From contig JAEUPP010000068.1 in NCBI GenBank assembly GCA_016790075.1, positions 62,001-126,000 on the forward strand: a stretch of 64,000 nt of DNA. The letters are read 5' to 3'. The first letter of the stretch is position 1. Each line of letters starts with the position of its first letter. Both the position numbers and the translations under genes were made by a program. This DNA comes from Rhodanobacteraceae bacterium. GTDB lineage: Bacteria > Pseudomonadota > Gammaproteobacteria > Xanthomonadales > Rhodanobacteraceae. The notes beneath the pieces are model-generated. The model was not told the origin of the DNA. It did no database searches and saw nothing but the letters and a program-made list of their open reading frames with translations. This document shows, in pieces, positions 1 to 9,023 of this stretch.

Positions 1-218
1 CCGAAATCGAGCGCTATTTTGTCGCGCCGGGTCAGGCGCTGGGCTACAAGGTCGGCATGATCAAGATTCTGGAATTGCGTGAAAAAGCGAAGAAAGAACT
101 TGGTGACAAGTTTGATATTCGCCAATTCCACAATGTTGTGCTCAAGACCGGCGCGTTGCCGATGGTGCTGCTGGAGCGTACCGTCGACGAGTGGGTCGCC
201 AAGACCAAGGGGGCATGA
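1..218 (+). CDS. DUF885 family protein, C-terminal end (5' partial)
   Basis: Only the last 71 codons are in the window, read from base 3. The visible residues include APGQALGYKVG, ELREKAKKELGDKFD and LERTVDEWV, which I recognise as the C-terminal signature of DUF885 proteins. These are often annotated as secreted or lipoprotein metallopeptidase-like enzymes; their substrate is generally not known. The metal-binding part would lie upstream and cannot be checked here. The TGA stop overlaps the ATG of the next gene (ATGA), so the acetyltransferase is probably translationally coupled to it. Confidence 0.8.
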   Translation, partial: EIERYFVAPGQALGYKVGMIKILELREKAKKELGDKFDIRQFHNVVLKTGALPMVLLERTVDEWVAKTKGA

Positions 219-817
219 GTCCCGCAGTGAGAATCGAGTGTTTCCACGGTGCGGCGGTAACGCCGCACCTGGACGCGGTCGCGGCACTGCGCATCGCCGT
301 ATTCCGCGACTGGCCGTATTGTTATGCCGGCAGCGCGGAGTACGAGGCGCGTTACCTGGAGACCTATGCGCGTTCGCCGCGCAGCCTGTTCGTACTGGCC
401 TTGCACGGCGACGAGGTGATCGGCGCGTCTACCGCGCTACCGCTGGCGGACGAAGTTGGCGCCTTCCAGCAGCCGTTCATCGAGCGCGGCATTGATCTCG
501 CGCAGGTGTTCTATTTTGGTGAATCCGTGCTGCTGCCGGCCTGGCGTGGCCGCGGCCTTGGACACGCTTTCTTTGACGCGCGCGAGGCGCGGGCGCGGGA
601 GCTGGGTTTGGCCCTGACCGCGTTCTGTGCGGTCGAGCGCGAAGTCGGGGATGCACGGCGCCCGGCCGGGTACAGGGACAACGAGGCGTTCTGGCGCAAG
701 CGCGGTTACCAGCGCCAGGACGCGATGTTCTGTGAGCTGGAGTGGCTGGAAACCGGTGCAGCGGAGCCGCAAATGCACCGCCTGCGCTTCTGGCTGCGTG
801 GCGCGCAGCCGTGCTGA
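215..817 (+). CDS. GNAT family N-acetyltransferase
   Basis: This 200-residue protein looks like a single-domain GNAT acetyltransferase, which moves an acetyl group from acetyl-CoA to an amine. The acetyl-CoA loop is visible as PAWRGRGLGHAFF (about residues 107-119), preceded by the beta-strand FYFGESVLL. The C-terminal part has YRDNEAFWRKRGYQ, the usual region where the substrate enters and the fold closes. I place the start at the ATG that overlaps the upstream stop (ATGA), because residues before it do not look like GNAT sequence. The stop in turn overlaps the ATG of the carbon-nitrogen hydrolase (TGATG), so three genes appear to form one coupled transcript. The substrate is unknown. Confidence 0.85.
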   Translation: MSPAVRIECFHGAAVTPHLDAVAALRIAVFRDWPYCYAGSAEYEARYLETYARSPRSLFVLALHGDEVIGASTALPLADEVGAFQQPFIERGIDLAQVFYFGESVLLPAWRGRGLGHAFFDAREARARELGLALTAFCAVEREVGDARRPAGYRDNEAFWRKRGYQRQDAMFCELEWLETGAAEPQMHRLRFWLRGAQPC

Positions 818-1692
818 TGCGTATCGCGGTGGCGCAATGGCCTGTCGTCGCGCCCGTGAGCATGGACGACTATGCGGCGCGTCTGCGGCGCGAAACCGAG
901 ACCGTTGCCGGGCAAGGTGCGCAACTGGCGGTACTGCCGGAATATCTCTCGCTAGAACTTGCCGGCATGTTTGCCGATGCGGTGCGTACTGATTTTGCCG
1001 CCTCGCTTGCGCAGCTGCAGCCCTTGTACGCCGACTGGCAGGAGCTGTTCGCCACGCTTGCGCAGGCTAGTGGCCTGCACCTGCTGGCGGGTAGCTTCCT
1101 GCTGCGCCAGCCCAATGGCCGCTATCGCAATCGTTCGGAACTGTTCGCCCCTGACGGTCGCCGCTGGTTCCAGGACAAGCTCACCTTGACCGGATTTGAG
1201 CGTGCCGCCGGCTGCCTGGAACCCGGCGACCAGTTGCAGGTATTTGATACGGCGCTAGGCCGTATTGCGGTCAACGTCTGCTACGACTGCGAATTTCCGC
1301 TGTACCTGCGCCGCCAGTACGAAGCCGGAGCGCGCCTGCTGCTGGTGCCGAGCTGCACGGACACGCCGGCCGGCGCGACCCGCGTGCGCGTCGGCTGCCG
1401 TGCGCGTGCGCTGGAAAACCAGATATACGTCGCACAGTCCGTCACCGCCGGTACCGCGGCCTGGAGTCCAGCGCTCGACACCAATACCGGCAATGCTGCC
1501 GTGTACGCGCCCAGCGACCGCGGTCTGCCGGATGACGGCATCATCGCCAGCGCAGCCGCCGGTACAGTCTGGACTTGTGCCGATATCGACACCGAGGCGC
1601 TTGTTCGCCTGCGCAGCGAAGGGCAGGTCGCCAACGCAGCCGACTGGGACGCGCAATTGCGCCCGGCTGTTGCGGCCGCGGTCGTGCGCTGA
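817..1692 (+). CDS. Carbon-nitrogen hydrolase (nitrilase superfamily)
   Basis: This 291-residue protein has the nitrilase-superfamily triad: Glu42 in VLPEYLSLE, Lys121 in FQDKLTLTGFER and the nucleophile Cys155 in VCYDCEFP. Members hydrolyse amides or nitriles through a covalent thioester; the branch cannot be fixed from the motif alone, but omega-amidase or other amidase activity is more likely than true nitrilase. The start is the ATG overlapping the stop of the GNAT gene, which immediately gives the typical beta-strand MRIAVAQWPVV; the longer frame upstream is only the shadow of the GNAT gene. The pairing of a GNAT enzyme with a C-N hydrolase recurs in bacteria and suggests acylation and deacylation of one small amine, but this is inference. 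Confidence 0.85.
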   Translation: MRIAVAQWPVVAPVSMDDYAARLRRETETVAGQGAQLAVLPEYLSLELAGMFADAVRTDFAASLAQLQPLYADWQELFATLAQASGLHLLAGSFLLRQPNGRYRNRSELFAPDGRRWFQDKLTLTGFERAAGCLEPGDQLQVFDTALGRIAVNVCYDCEFPLYLRRQYEAGARLLLVPSCTDTPAGATRVRVGCRARALENQIYVAQSVTAGTAAWSPALDTNTGNAAVYAPSDRGLPDDGIIASAAAGTVWTCADIDTEALVRLRSEGQVANAADWDAQLRPAVAAAVVR

Positions 1693-1701
1693 AGGCGCGG
1701 A

Positions 1702-2262
1702 TCAGATCAACGCCAGCGTTACTCCCGGCACCAGCCATAGGGACAAACCTGCAAGCAGGCTGCCGATGACGCCAGCGGCGAGCACGTCGCTGGGGAAATG
1801 CAGTCCGAGCACGACTCGCGATGCAGCGACGAGCGCCGTGAAAGGTAGCAATGCGACAGCGAGCAGCGGAAAGTACGCAATTGCAACGAGGCTGAAGCTG
1901 ACTGCGTGCAAGGTGTGGCCTGATGGAAAACTGTACTCATCCAAAGGTGGAGTGTGGGCCACTATGCCGCGGTGCGCGCGGAAGGGCCTTGGCCGGCGCG
2001 TATGACGCTTGAGGCGGCGATAGAGTGCAAGCGCGATCAGTCCCACGCTGGCCATATGCAGCGCCGCCTGGGCGCCGCGCGCCCCGCCCAGCAGCAGTAG
2101 CGCGCCCATCAGCGAATACCAGAACACGCCATCGCCAGCGCGGCTGACGAGGCCGAAGAAACGTGCGATGTCGCGGCGCGCGCCCCAACGGTTTGCGGCC
2201 AGGCAAAGGCGCCACTCACCGCTACGGACTTCTAGCCGGTTCCAGCGTTCGATGCCGTTCAT
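1702..2262 (-). CDS. PAP2 superfamily phosphatase (lipid phosphatase-like)
   Basis: This 186-residue integral membrane protein carries the three PAP2 phosphatase motifs: KRHTRRPRP (K-x6-RP), SFPSGHT (PSGH) and SRVVLGLHFPSD (SR-x5-H-x3-D). Several hydrophobic segments surround them. PAP2 enzymes remove phosphate from lipid phosphates such as phosphatidic acid or undecaprenyl pyrophosphate, usually on the outer face of the inner membrane. Its ATG overlaps the stop of the upstream glycosyltransferase (ATGA), so the two are almost certainly co-translated. The pair may remodel or assemble a glycolipid, although the exact lipid is not shown by the sequence. Confidence 0.9.
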   Translation of the reverse strand: MNGIERWNRLEVRSGEWRLCLAANRWGARRDIARFFGLVSRAGDGVFWYSLMGALLLLGGARGAQAALHMASVGLIALALYRRLKRHTRRPRPFRAHRGIVAHTPPLDEYSFPSGHTLHAVSFSLVAIAYFPLLAVALLPFTALVAASRVVLGLHFPSDVLAAGVIGSLLAGLSLWLVPGVTLALI

Positions 2263-3389
2263 GCACTGCTCCTTAGAGAGGCGAGGAGTTCGACGAAGTG
2301 ATCGGTGACGGACTGCGGACTGAGGCGCAGCATGGCTTGGCGCGCGGCATGAGCTTGGGCGCGGCGCAGTGCGGCGTCGGACGCGAGGGCGACGGCCGCG
2401 GCAACGAAGGCGTCTGCGTCGCCGCAGGCGATACGGCGACCGCTGATGCCGTCGATGATGTGCTCACGTGCTGCACCGTAGTCGAAAGCCACGGTAGCGA
2501 CGCCGCTGGCCATGGCTTCGAGCGTGACGTTACCGAAGGTTTCACTCAGGGAAGCGAACAGGAACAGGTCGCCGCTGGCGAAATGGGCGGCTAGCGCTTC
2601 GCCGCGCAGGCTGCCGCAAAAAATGAAATCGGGATTGGCCCGGGCAAGCTCGGCGCGGGCCGGGCCCTCGCCGATCCAGATATAACGTGCCTGCGGTCGT
2701 AGCTGCTGCAGCGCGCGGAACGCGCGGACATTGAGTTCGAGATTCTTCTCCGGCGCGATGCGTCCGACGTAGACCACCGCAAGTTCGTCGTTGGCAAGGC
2801 CCCAGGCCAGGCGCAGTGTTTCGCGGCGATGTGCGGGATCGAATTGCTGCGTGTCGACGGCTCGACGCAGCAGACGCACGGCGCCAAAGCCGTGCTGGCG
2901 CAGGAAGTCGGCGAGCTCCTGCGTCGGCACCAGGGTCGCGGCGGAGTGGGCGTGGAAATAGCGTAGCCAGGCGAACACAAACGGTGTCAGCCAGCCGACG
3001 CCATAAAAGCGGGCGAAGTCGTCAAAGCGTGTGTGGAAGCCGGTGCTGGCGGCGATGCCAAGGCGTCTTGCGGCGCGCAATGCCGAGTGGCCGAGCGGAC
3101 CCTCGGTGGCGACATAGACAGCGTCGGGGCGACGCGCATGCCAGAGCCGCTCAAGTCTGCGGCGCGCAGGCCAGCCAAAACGCAGTCCCGGATAACGGGG
3201 AATGGCGCCGCCGCCGACTTGAATGTCGTCAACGGGCGCCTCGACAGCCTCGGCAGGGGCCGGCTGGCGCGGGCGGATCAGCTGCACGGTGTGGCCGCTG
3301 CGGCGCAATCCCTGCGCCAGCGACTGCACGGTCAGTGCGACGCCGTTGATTTCCGGCGGGTAGGTTTCCGTGACGATCGCGATGTGCAT
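2259..3389 (-). CDS. Glycosyltransferase family 4 protein
   Basis: The 376-residue protein is a GT-B fold retaining glycosyltransferase of family 4. It starts MHIAIVTETYPPEINGVA, which matches the N-terminal nucleotide-fold start of this family and decides against a longer frame upstream. The C-terminal half has the usual donor-binding elements: VYVGRIAPEKNLE, the E-x7-E-like stretch SLSETFGNVTLEAMASGVATVAF, and YGAAREHI. Close relatives are annotated as alpha-mannosyltransferases acting on lipids (MgtA or PimB-like), so a glycolipid product is plausible, and the coupled PAP2 phosphatase fits that. Donor and acceptor remain unproven. The gene is divergent from the pst operon. Confidence 0.88.
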   Translation of the reverse strand: MHIAIVTETYPPEINGVALTVQSLAQGLRRSGHTVQLIRPRQPAPAEAVEAPVDDIQVGGGAIPRYPGLRFGWPARRRLERLWHARRPDAVYVATEGPLGHSALRAARRLGIAASTGFHTRFDDFARFYGVGWLTPFVFAWLRYFHAHSAATLVPTQELADFLRQHGFGAVRLLRRAVDTQQFDPAHRRETLRLAWGLANDELAVVYVGRIAPEKNLELNVRAFRALQQLRPQARYIWIGEGPARAELARANPDFIFCGSLRGEALAAHFASGDLFLFASLSETFGNVTLEAMASGVATVAFDYGAAREHIIDGISGRRIACGDADAFVAAAVALASDAALRRAQAHAARQAMLRLSPQSVTDHFVELLASLRSSA

Positions 3390-3627
3390 GGCCTCGACTC
3401 CTGGCTCAACCCGAATCCTTCGCGGCGTCGGGCCTGGCATGACCACCGTCCGGTCCTGGTGTGCTGATCCGGGGCTGTATCGGACGATGGCGGCGGGTGC
3501 GCCGGCGCGGTACTCCGCCGCAGCGCCTGCTGTCCCTCCGGCCAACGGCCGTATCACTGCGCCAGAGTGCGCAACATCGATGGCGCGCCGGTTGCCGCGG
3601 CATGACGCTGCCGTGACAGCGGGGCGC

Positions 3628-3645
3628 CTGTAACATGACTGTCAT
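3628..3645 (+). promoter_or_regulatory. Pho box (PhoB operator) upstream of pstC
   Basis: Two 7-base direct repeats, CTGTAAC and CTGTCAT, start exactly 11 bases apart (3628 and 3639). This is the arrangement of the PhoB-binding Pho box, 7-base repeats with 4-base spacers of A/T-leaning sequence. The second half is a perfect consensus half. The box sits 22 bases before the pstC start codon, so PhoB would bind at or near the -35 region. I infer phosphate-starvation induction of pstCAB-phoU. Confidence 0.75.
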
Positions 3646-3667
3646 ATTCGGCTCCTAGCGTGCGCCC

Positions 3668-4762
3668 ATGCCTGTCCAGGTTTCTTCGTCGCCGGCTACG
3701 TCGCTGGCTGCGCGTTTTGCGCAGCGCCAGCGCGTGCGTGCGCGCCGCGAACGGTGGTTGCGCGGCGGTCTGGCTTTCGCTGCCGTACTGCTAGGCGTGC
3801 TCGCCGTCGCCATGCCGCTGTTCCTGCTCGCGTCGACGCGGATAACGCCGGGCTGGAGCGAAACCCTGCTACCGCTAGTGGCCGGCAGCTTCAAAGCGGC
3901 GTTCTATGCGCTCAGTGTGGCGGCTCCCTTGGCGCTGGGGGCGGCAATCTGGTGCGCGCGCTTTGCTGCGCCGCGTTTGCGCCAGCTGCTCAAGCCGCTG
4001 TTTGAATTGCTGGAGGCCGTGCCGGTAGTGGTACTGGGCCTCGTTGCGGCGCTGCTGCTGGCGCCCTGGCTGGCACAGCGCGTACTCGCTCTGGCGATCT
4101 TCGTCGCCGCACTGGTGCCCGTGCTGGCGGCCAGCGGCGCGCTGTGGCAGCACGCAGCGCCGCGACGCTGGCAACGCGCCCTGGTCGGTCACGAAGTCGG
4201 CCTGTCGCTGCCGGTACTGGTGTTGCTCGCCTGGGCTGCCCTGGTGGCCGGGGAGGCTTTCGCCACCCATGTCAGCGCGGCAATCATCCAGCCGCAGACG
4301 CCGTGGAACGCTCTCGTTGTCGGCATCATGCTCGGGCTCGCCGTGATGCCGACCATGTTCACGTTAGCCGAAGATGCCCTGTTCGCCGTGCCGGCGGAAT
4401 TCGCGCTGGGCGCCCAGGCACTGGGTGCGACGCGCTGGCAGGCCCTGGTGCACCTGCTCCTGCCGATAGCAGCACCGGGCATCGTTGCTGCGTTGTTGCT
4501 GGGCTTCAGCCGGGCTCTGGGCGAAACCATGATCGTGCTGATGGCCAGCGGCAATACACCGCTGCTGGATGCCTCGCCGCTGACCGGACTGCGCTCCATC
4601 GCGGCCAATCTGGCCCTGGAAGCGCCGGAAGCTGCACCTGGTAGCGAGCACTACGGCCTGCTGTTGCTGTCGGCGCTGCTGCTGTTTGGTCTTTGTCTGC
4701 TGCTGAACGCGCTGGCCGAACACGTGCGTGGCCGTTTGCGCCGCCGCTTGGCGGGGCTGTAG
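3668..4762 (+). CDS. pstC: Phosphate ABC transporter permease PstC
   Basis: This 364-residue inner-membrane permease has about six hydrophobic segments and the binding-protein-dependent permease motif in EFALGAQALGATRWQALVHL (the EAA loop, about residues 240-259) that contacts the ATPase PstB. The following SRALGETMIVLMASGN is a PstC/PstA hallmark. With PstA it forms the channel for high-affinity phosphate import. The gene heads a coupled operon: its TAG stop shares a base with the proposed GTG start of pstA. A Pho box lies just upstream. No pstS phosphate-binding protein gene precedes it, which is unusual. No strong Shine-Dalgarno is visible before the ATG. Confidence 0.93.
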   Translation: MPVQVSSSPATSLAARFAQRQRVRARRERWLRGGLAFAAVLLGVLAVAMPLFLLASTRITPGWSETLLPLVAGSFKAAFYALSVAAPLALGAAIWCARFAAPRLRQLLKPLFELLEAVPVVVLGLVAALLLAPWLAQRVLALAIFVAALVPVLAASGALWQHAAPRRWQRALVGHEVGLSLPVLVLLAWAALVAGEAFATHVSAAIIQPQTPWNALVVGIMLGLAVMPTMFTLAEDALFAVPAEFALGAQALGATRWQALVHLLLPIAAPGIVAALLLGFSRALGETMIVLMASGNTPLLDASPLTGLRSIAANLALEAPEAAPGSEHYGLLLLSALLLFGLCLLLNALAEHVRGRLRRRLAGL

Positions 4763-6072
4763 TGGGACTCGTGCTGCGTCTGCGTCGCGTCACACGCCGC
4801 CGTGATCACGGGCTCTGGCTGGCGGCCGGTGCGGTCGGTCTCAGTCTGCTCGCGCTGCTGGTGATCGTCTGCGTGCTGCTGCGGCAGGCCGCGCTGGCTT
4901 TTCTGCCGGCCCCGGTTGCCGAGCTGCGCTGGCATAGCAACGGCATCGAGCAGGTTCTGCTTGCGGCCGTCGTTGAACAGGATGCGCGCGAGCTCATCGT
5001 CCGCGCCAGCGAGTGGCAGCGGCGCGGCACCGGCTACCAGCGCATCCGGCGCGGTGATCTGGTCTCGTTGACCTGGCCGGCTGATGTGATGACATGGCGT
5101 CTGCGCGATGGCCGTGAGCTTCACTGGCGCAGCGCGGCGACGTCAGTGCACGAGGCTTATGCGGCATTGCTCACGCAGGCGCCGGCGGGGTTTTCCGCAG
5201 ATCCTGCAGGGCAGGTCGATATCGTCGCGGTAAACCAGCTGTCGACGGCCGGTGTCGTGCGAATCGCACTGCAACGCGCCTGGCTTTTTGTCTGCAGCGG
5301 GCCGCAGGCTGGTGCCGGTGTGTTCCCGGCGCTGGTTGGTACAGTGGTACTGGTCCTGCTGATGAGTGTGCTGGTAATGCCGCTGGGTGTGTTGCTTGCG
5401 CTATGGCTACATGAATACGCCGGCGGCCGTCGAAGTGCGCGCATCCTGCGTGCGGCCATGGCCAATCTCGCTGGTGTGCCTGCGGTCATCTACGGTTTGT
5501 TCGGTCTCGTGCTGTTTGTCGATGGTATCGGCGGTGGACTTGATGCCTTGCTTGCGCACAAGACGCCGCAGTGGGGCGGTGGCGGCCTGCTCTGGTCGGC
5601 GCTTACCCTGGCGCTGCTGACCTTGCCTGTGGTCGTTGTCGCGACAGAGGAAGGCTTGGGACGTGTGCCGGACGGGTTGCGCCAAGCTGCCCTGGCTCTC
5701 GGCGCCACACGTGCCGAGACCTTGTGGCATGTAGTGTTGCCGGTGGCTCGCCCCGCCTTGCTGACCGCGCTGATACTGGCGATTGCACGTGCCGCCGGGG
5801 AGGTTGCTCCGCTGATGCTGGTCGGTGCCGTGAAATACGCGCCAGCCCTGCCAGTGGACGCTGAGTTTCCCTATCTGCACTTGTCGCGCCAGTTCATGCA
5901 CCTGGGCCAAAGCGTTTACGACCTCGCCCTCACCGGTAGCGACGCGCCGCGTGATACCGCCCAGGCGTACGCGGCGGCACTGCTGCTGCTCGTCGTCGTG
6001 GTCGGGCTCAATGCGGCGGCAATCAGTGTGCGCAATCGTCTGCGCGAACGGACGCGGGAGCTGAGCACATGA
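4762..6072 (+). CDS. pstA: Phosphate ABC transporter permease PstA, long form
   Basis: The 436-residue protein is the second phosphate permease. Its C-terminal 230 or so residues hold the permease core with the EAA-loop sequence [20 protein letters not shown] and [18 protein letters not shown]. Between the first membrane helix ([17 protein letters not shown]) and the core lies an extra soluble stretch of about 120-130 residues, as in the long PstA forms of pseudomonads, so it is longer than the roughly 290-residue E. coli type. I choose the GTG that overlaps the pstC stop (TAGTG); an ATG at 4693 in frame would overlap pstC by 70 bases and add 23 residues. Its stop overlaps the pstB ATG (ATGA). 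Confidence 0.9.
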   Translation: MGLVLRLRRVTRRRDHGLWLAAGAVGLSLLALLVIVCVLLRQAALAFLPAPVAELRWHSNGIEQVLLAAVVEQDARELIVRASEWQRRGTGYQRIRRGDLVSLTWPADVMTWRLRDGRELHWRSAATSVHEAYAALLTQAPAGFSADPAGQVDIVAVNQLSTAGVVRIALQRAWLFVCSGPQAGAGVFPALVGTVVLVLLMSVLVMPLGVLLALWLHEYAGGRRSARILRAAMANLAGVPAVIYGLFGLVLFVDGIGGGLDALLAHKTPQWGGGGLLWSALTLALLTLPVVVVATEEGLGRVPDGLRQAALALGATRAETLWHVVLPVARPALLTALILAIARAAGEVAPLMLVGAVKYAPALPVDAEFPYLHLSRQFMHLGQSVYDLALTGSDAPRDTAQAYAAALLLLVVVVGLNAAAISVRNRLRERTRELST

Positions 6073-6881
6073 GCGCGGTCGAGGTGATGCCGGCACAGTT
6101 GCTCGCGGGACTGGAGCTTGCGCTGCAGGCACGTGGTCTGAGCCTCGACTATGCCGATCGCCGCGCACTCGACAGTGTCCACCTGCAGGTGCCGAGCCGG
6201 CGCGTGACCGCACTGATAGGGCCGTCCGGCTGCGGCAAGTCCAGCCTGCTGCGCTGCTTCAACCGGCTCAACGACGAAATCGCGGGTTGCCGGGTCGGCG
6301 GCGAAATTCTGCTGTTCGGTGACGACGTGTATGCGGGCGCGATCGCCCCGCCGGAGCTGCGTCGGCGTGTCGGCATGGTGTTCCAGAAACCCAATCCGTT
6401 TCCGCAGTCGATTGTCGACAACGTCGCGTTTGGCCTGCGTCTGGCCGGCATACGCTCGCGCCTGGAGCTCGACGACCGGGTCGAGGCGGCGCTGCGCGCC
6501 ACCGGGTTGTGGCACGAAGTACGCGACCGGCTCGCGGCCAGTGCGCTGCAGTTGTCGGCCGGCCAGCAACAGCGTCTGGTAATCGCGCGGGCACTCGCGG
6601 TGGAGCCGGAAGTCCTGTTGATGGATGAGCCGGCTTCCATGCTTGATCCCATTTCGACCCTGCGTTTCGAGGAACTGGTCGTGGCGCTGCGTGAGCGCTA
6701 CAGCGTGTTGCTGGTGACCCACAACATGCAGCAGGCTGCGCGTGTGGCCGACTACACCGCGTTCCTGCATGCTGGCCGGCTACTGGAATTCGATACCACG
6801 GATCACATCTTCACCAACCCGCGTCTGCGCGAAACCGAGGACTACATTACCGGACGCATGCGCGAGACTCCGCTGCGCTGA
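6069..6881 (+). CDS. pstB: Phosphate ABC transporter ATP-binding protein PstB
   Basis: This 270-residue ATPase powers phosphate import through PstC/PstA. The Walker A loop is GPSGCGKSS, the signature is [15 protein letters not shown], and Walker B plus D-loop is [25 protein letters not shown] is specific enough to name PstB. The switch histidine is in [15 protein letters not shown]. The signature reads LSAGQQQR rather than the usual LSGGQQQR, a conservative Gly to Ala change. The start overlaps the pstA stop. About 105 bases separate it from phoU. Confidence 0.95.
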   Translation: MSAVEVMPAQLLAGLELALQARGLSLDYADRRALDSVHLQVPSRRVTALIGPSGCGKSSLLRCFNRLNDEIAGCRVGGEILLFGDDVYAGAIAPPELRRRVGMVFQKPNPFPQSIVDNVAFGLRLAGIRSRLELDDRVEAALRATGLWHEVRDRLAASALQLSAGQQQRLVIARALAVEPEVLLMDEPASMLDPISTLRFEELVVALRERYSVLLVTHNMQQAARVADYTAFLHAGRLLEFDTTDHIFTNPRLRETEDYITGRMRETPLR

Positions 6882-6986
6882 GTGCGACTTCTGCGCTGCA
6901 CCGGCCGTGCGTCTTTTGCCTCGTGTCAACACGGCGTAATCTCGGTCTGCCCAGATACGCCATCCACTACAGACTAAAATATACAA

Positions 6987-7709
6987 ATGGACAGACTCCA
7001 CCTAGGCCAGCATATTTCCCAGCAGTTCAACACCGAGCTTGCGGCGCTTACCAAGCAAGTGCTGGCCATGGGGGGGTTGGTCGAGGCGCAGCTTGCGACG
7101 GCGTTGGAAGCCCACGCAGCGCGCGATTTGCGCCAGGTCGCGCACGTGGTTGCGCGGGAAAGCGAGGTCAACGCGGCCGAACTCGAGATCGACGCGCGCT
7201 GCACCCAGATCCTCGCCCGGCGCCAACCGGCAGCGTCGGATCTACGGCTGGTGCTTGCCGTCGTGCGCATGGTCACGAACCTCGAACGCATAGGCGACGA
7301 AGCCGAGCGTATCGCGCGCATTGCCGAAAAACTCGGCAATGGGGAATTTGCAGAGCACTACGGGGTCAAGCTCGCCCAGATGGGCAGCCTGGTGCGGGAT
7401 CAGTTGCGTGGCACGCTCGATGCGTTCGCGCGCATGGATGAAACCAGCGCACTCGACTGGTTGCGCCGCGACCGCGAGGTCGATCTGCTTTACAAGGAGC
7501 TCACGCGCCTGCTGGTCGAGCTGATGCAGCGCGAGTCCGAGCGCGTGCCTGCGGCGCTGGAGTTGCTCTGGTGCGCGCGCGCGCTGGAGCGCATCGGCGA
7601 TCGCTGCAAGAACATCGGCGAGCAAGTCATCTATCTTGTGCGCGGCAAGGACGTACGCCATACCGGCCTTTCACGCAGCGCAGCGCCGTTGCCGGACGCG
7701 AAGTCCTGA
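6987..7709 (+). CDS. phoU: Phosphate signalling complex protein PhoU
   Basis: The 240-residue protein is all-helical with the duplicated PhoU fold; the metal-binding repeat cores are seen in NLERIGDEAERIARIA (first half) and ALERIGDRCKNIGEQVIYLV (second half). PhoU couples the PstSCAB transporter to the PhoR kinase and represses the Pho regulon when phosphate is plentiful. It is the last gene of the pst cluster. No Shine-Dalgarno precedes the ATG; instead there is TAAAAT six bases upstream, which could make this start leaderless from its own promoter. Confidence 0.95.
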   Translation: MDRLHLGQHISQQFNTELAALTKQVLAMGGLVEAQLATALEAHAARDLRQVAHVVARESEVNAAELEIDARCTQILARRQPAASDLRLVLAVVRMVTNLERIGDEAERIARIAEKLGNGEFAEHYGVKLAQMGSLVRDQLRGTLDAFARMDETSALDWLRRDREVDLLYKELTRLLVELMQRESERVPAALELLWCARALERIGDRCKNIGEQVIYLVRGKDVRHTGLSRSAAPLPDAKS

Positions 7710-7710
7710 C

Positions 7711-8172
7711 TCAGACGTAAGGATCGGCAATGCCAAGCCGTGCCAGTGCGCGGCGTTCGATGGCTTCCATCTGTTCGGCTTCGATGTCGAGGTGATGGTC
7801 GTAGCCGAGCAGGTGCAGTACGCCGTGTACCGTCATGTGGGCATAGTGGTGGCGTGGCGGCTTGTGCTGCTCGGCTGCTTCGCGCGCAACGACCGGGGCA
7901 CAGACGATAAGATCGCCCAATAGCGGCGTGCGCACGCCGGCTGGCAGCTCGGCCGGAAACGAGAGCACGTTGGTCGCGTAGTCGCGGCCGCGGTAGTCGC
8001 GGTTGTAGCGGCGGCCTTCGTCGTCGCCGACCAGATGTATCGACACCTCGCTCGCGCGGCGCCGCCGTGCCGCAGCAAGCGCCGCCTCGACCCAGCGCCG
8101 GAAACTGTCGGCGCGCGGAATGCCCGCAGCGGCCAGCCCTGCGGCACGGCTGAGGTGTACGCGCAGGTCCAT
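7711..8172 (-). CDS. ybeY: Endoribonuclease YbeY (rRNA maturation factor)
   Basis: The 153-residue protein has the zinc-binding UPF0054 signature [16 protein letters not shown] with three metal-ligand histidines, and the earlier strand LNVLSFP-like sequence [11 protein letters not shown]. YbeY is a metal-dependent RNase that matures the 16S rRNA 3' end and takes part in ribosome quality control. I start it at [10 protein letters not shown]; that ATG overlaps the stop of the upstream secreted-protein gene (sharing one base). In most gammaproteobacteria ybeY directly follows ybeZ; here another gene separates them. Confidence 0.93.
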   Translation of the reverse strand: MDLRVHLSRAAGLAAAGIPRADSFRRWVEAALAAARRRRASEVSIHLVGDDEGRRYNRDYRGRDYATNVLSFPAELPAGVRTPLLGDLIVCAPVVAREAAEQHKPPRHHYAHMTVHGVLHLLGYDHHLDIEAEQMEAIERRALARLGIADPYV

Positions 8173-9023
8173 CAGCGTTCGAAATCGTCGACAAACACCG
8201 CCGGCGCGCAACGTTGCACGAGGGTGACCCGATTGGCGCCGGATTCGGGAATGCCGATCGCGCCGCTGCGTGGATCGAAGTCGATGTCGGCCGGATTGGA
8301 TAGCGCGGCTGCCTCTATCGTTGCGGGCGAGGTCGCTGTGAAAGGCGGCTCGAAGCGCGCGAGGCAGCCTCCGCCACCGGGACAGCTCCAGGCGGCGATA
8401 TAGAGATGGCCGTTGCAGTCCAGCGTGATGCCGTCGATGTTGCTGTACCCGGTTGCGGTTATCAGTGTCGTCGGCGCGGTGTTCGTGGCGATGTCGTAGC
8501 TGAGCACGCGCCCGCTGCCCCAGGTCGCGATCAGCAGGCGGTTGTTGGCCTTGTCATAGATCACGCCGTTGGGGGTTGGTGTCAGCGTCTGCAACAGCGT
8601 CTGTACCGGGCTTGCTAGATTGGCCACATCTACCCGGTGCAGGCGTTTTGCGCTGAAGTCGGTGATGTAGAGGGTGTGATCGCCATCGGAGGTGATGCCG
8701 TTGAGGAAGCTCGCACCGGTGATTGCGAGGTTCAACACCGAGGCTGCGGTATCGACGTCATAGCCACGCAGGAAGCCGGAATCGAGCACGAATACGGTGC
8801 CGCGCAGAAACTCGATGCCGTAGGGCGCAGTCGGTGCCGCCGTAAACGTACTGAGTGTCCCGCTGGAGGTGCGCCAGAGAACGTCGCCACCGGACGGATT
8901 ACTGACCAGATGCCGGCCCGAGCGCGGGTGAAACTCGACACTCTCCGGGCCATTCAGCACCTGCGCCGGAACGGCAGCGGCATGCAGCATCAGCAGCAAA
9001 GCGCAGATTGACCGTTGTTTCAT
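8172..9023 (-). CDS. Secreted beta-propeller-like (NHL/SMP-30-type) protein with tail motif
   Basis: This 283-residue protein starts with a clear signal peptide ([21 protein letters not shown]). The body is built of repeated beta-strand units of the type [23 protein letters not shown] and [18 protein letters not shown], as in NHL or SMP-30/gluconolactonase propellers. No catalytic residues can be assigned, so I do not propose an enzyme function. The C-terminus is [12 protein letters not shown], one of the shared tails in this region. The gene is placed between ybeZ and ybeY: its ATG overlaps the ybeZ stop by ATGA and its stop overlaps the ybeY ATG by one base, so it is coupled to both. A periplasmic or extracellular protein inside this RNA-processing operon is odd. 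Confidence 0.78.
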   Translation of the reverse strand: MKQRSICALLLMLHAAAVPAQVLNGPESVEFHPRSGRHLVSNPSGGDVLWRTSSGTLSTFTAAPTAPYGIEFLRGTVFVLDSGFLRGYDVDTAASVLNLAITGASFLNGITSDGDHTLYITDFSAKRLHRVDVANLASPVQTLLQTLTPTPNGVIYDKANNRLLIATWGSGRVLSYDIATNTAPTTLITATGYSNIDGITLDCNGHLYIAAWSCPGGGGCLARFEPPFTATSPATIEAAALSNPADIDFDPRSGAIGIPESGANRVTLVQRCAPAVFVDDFER

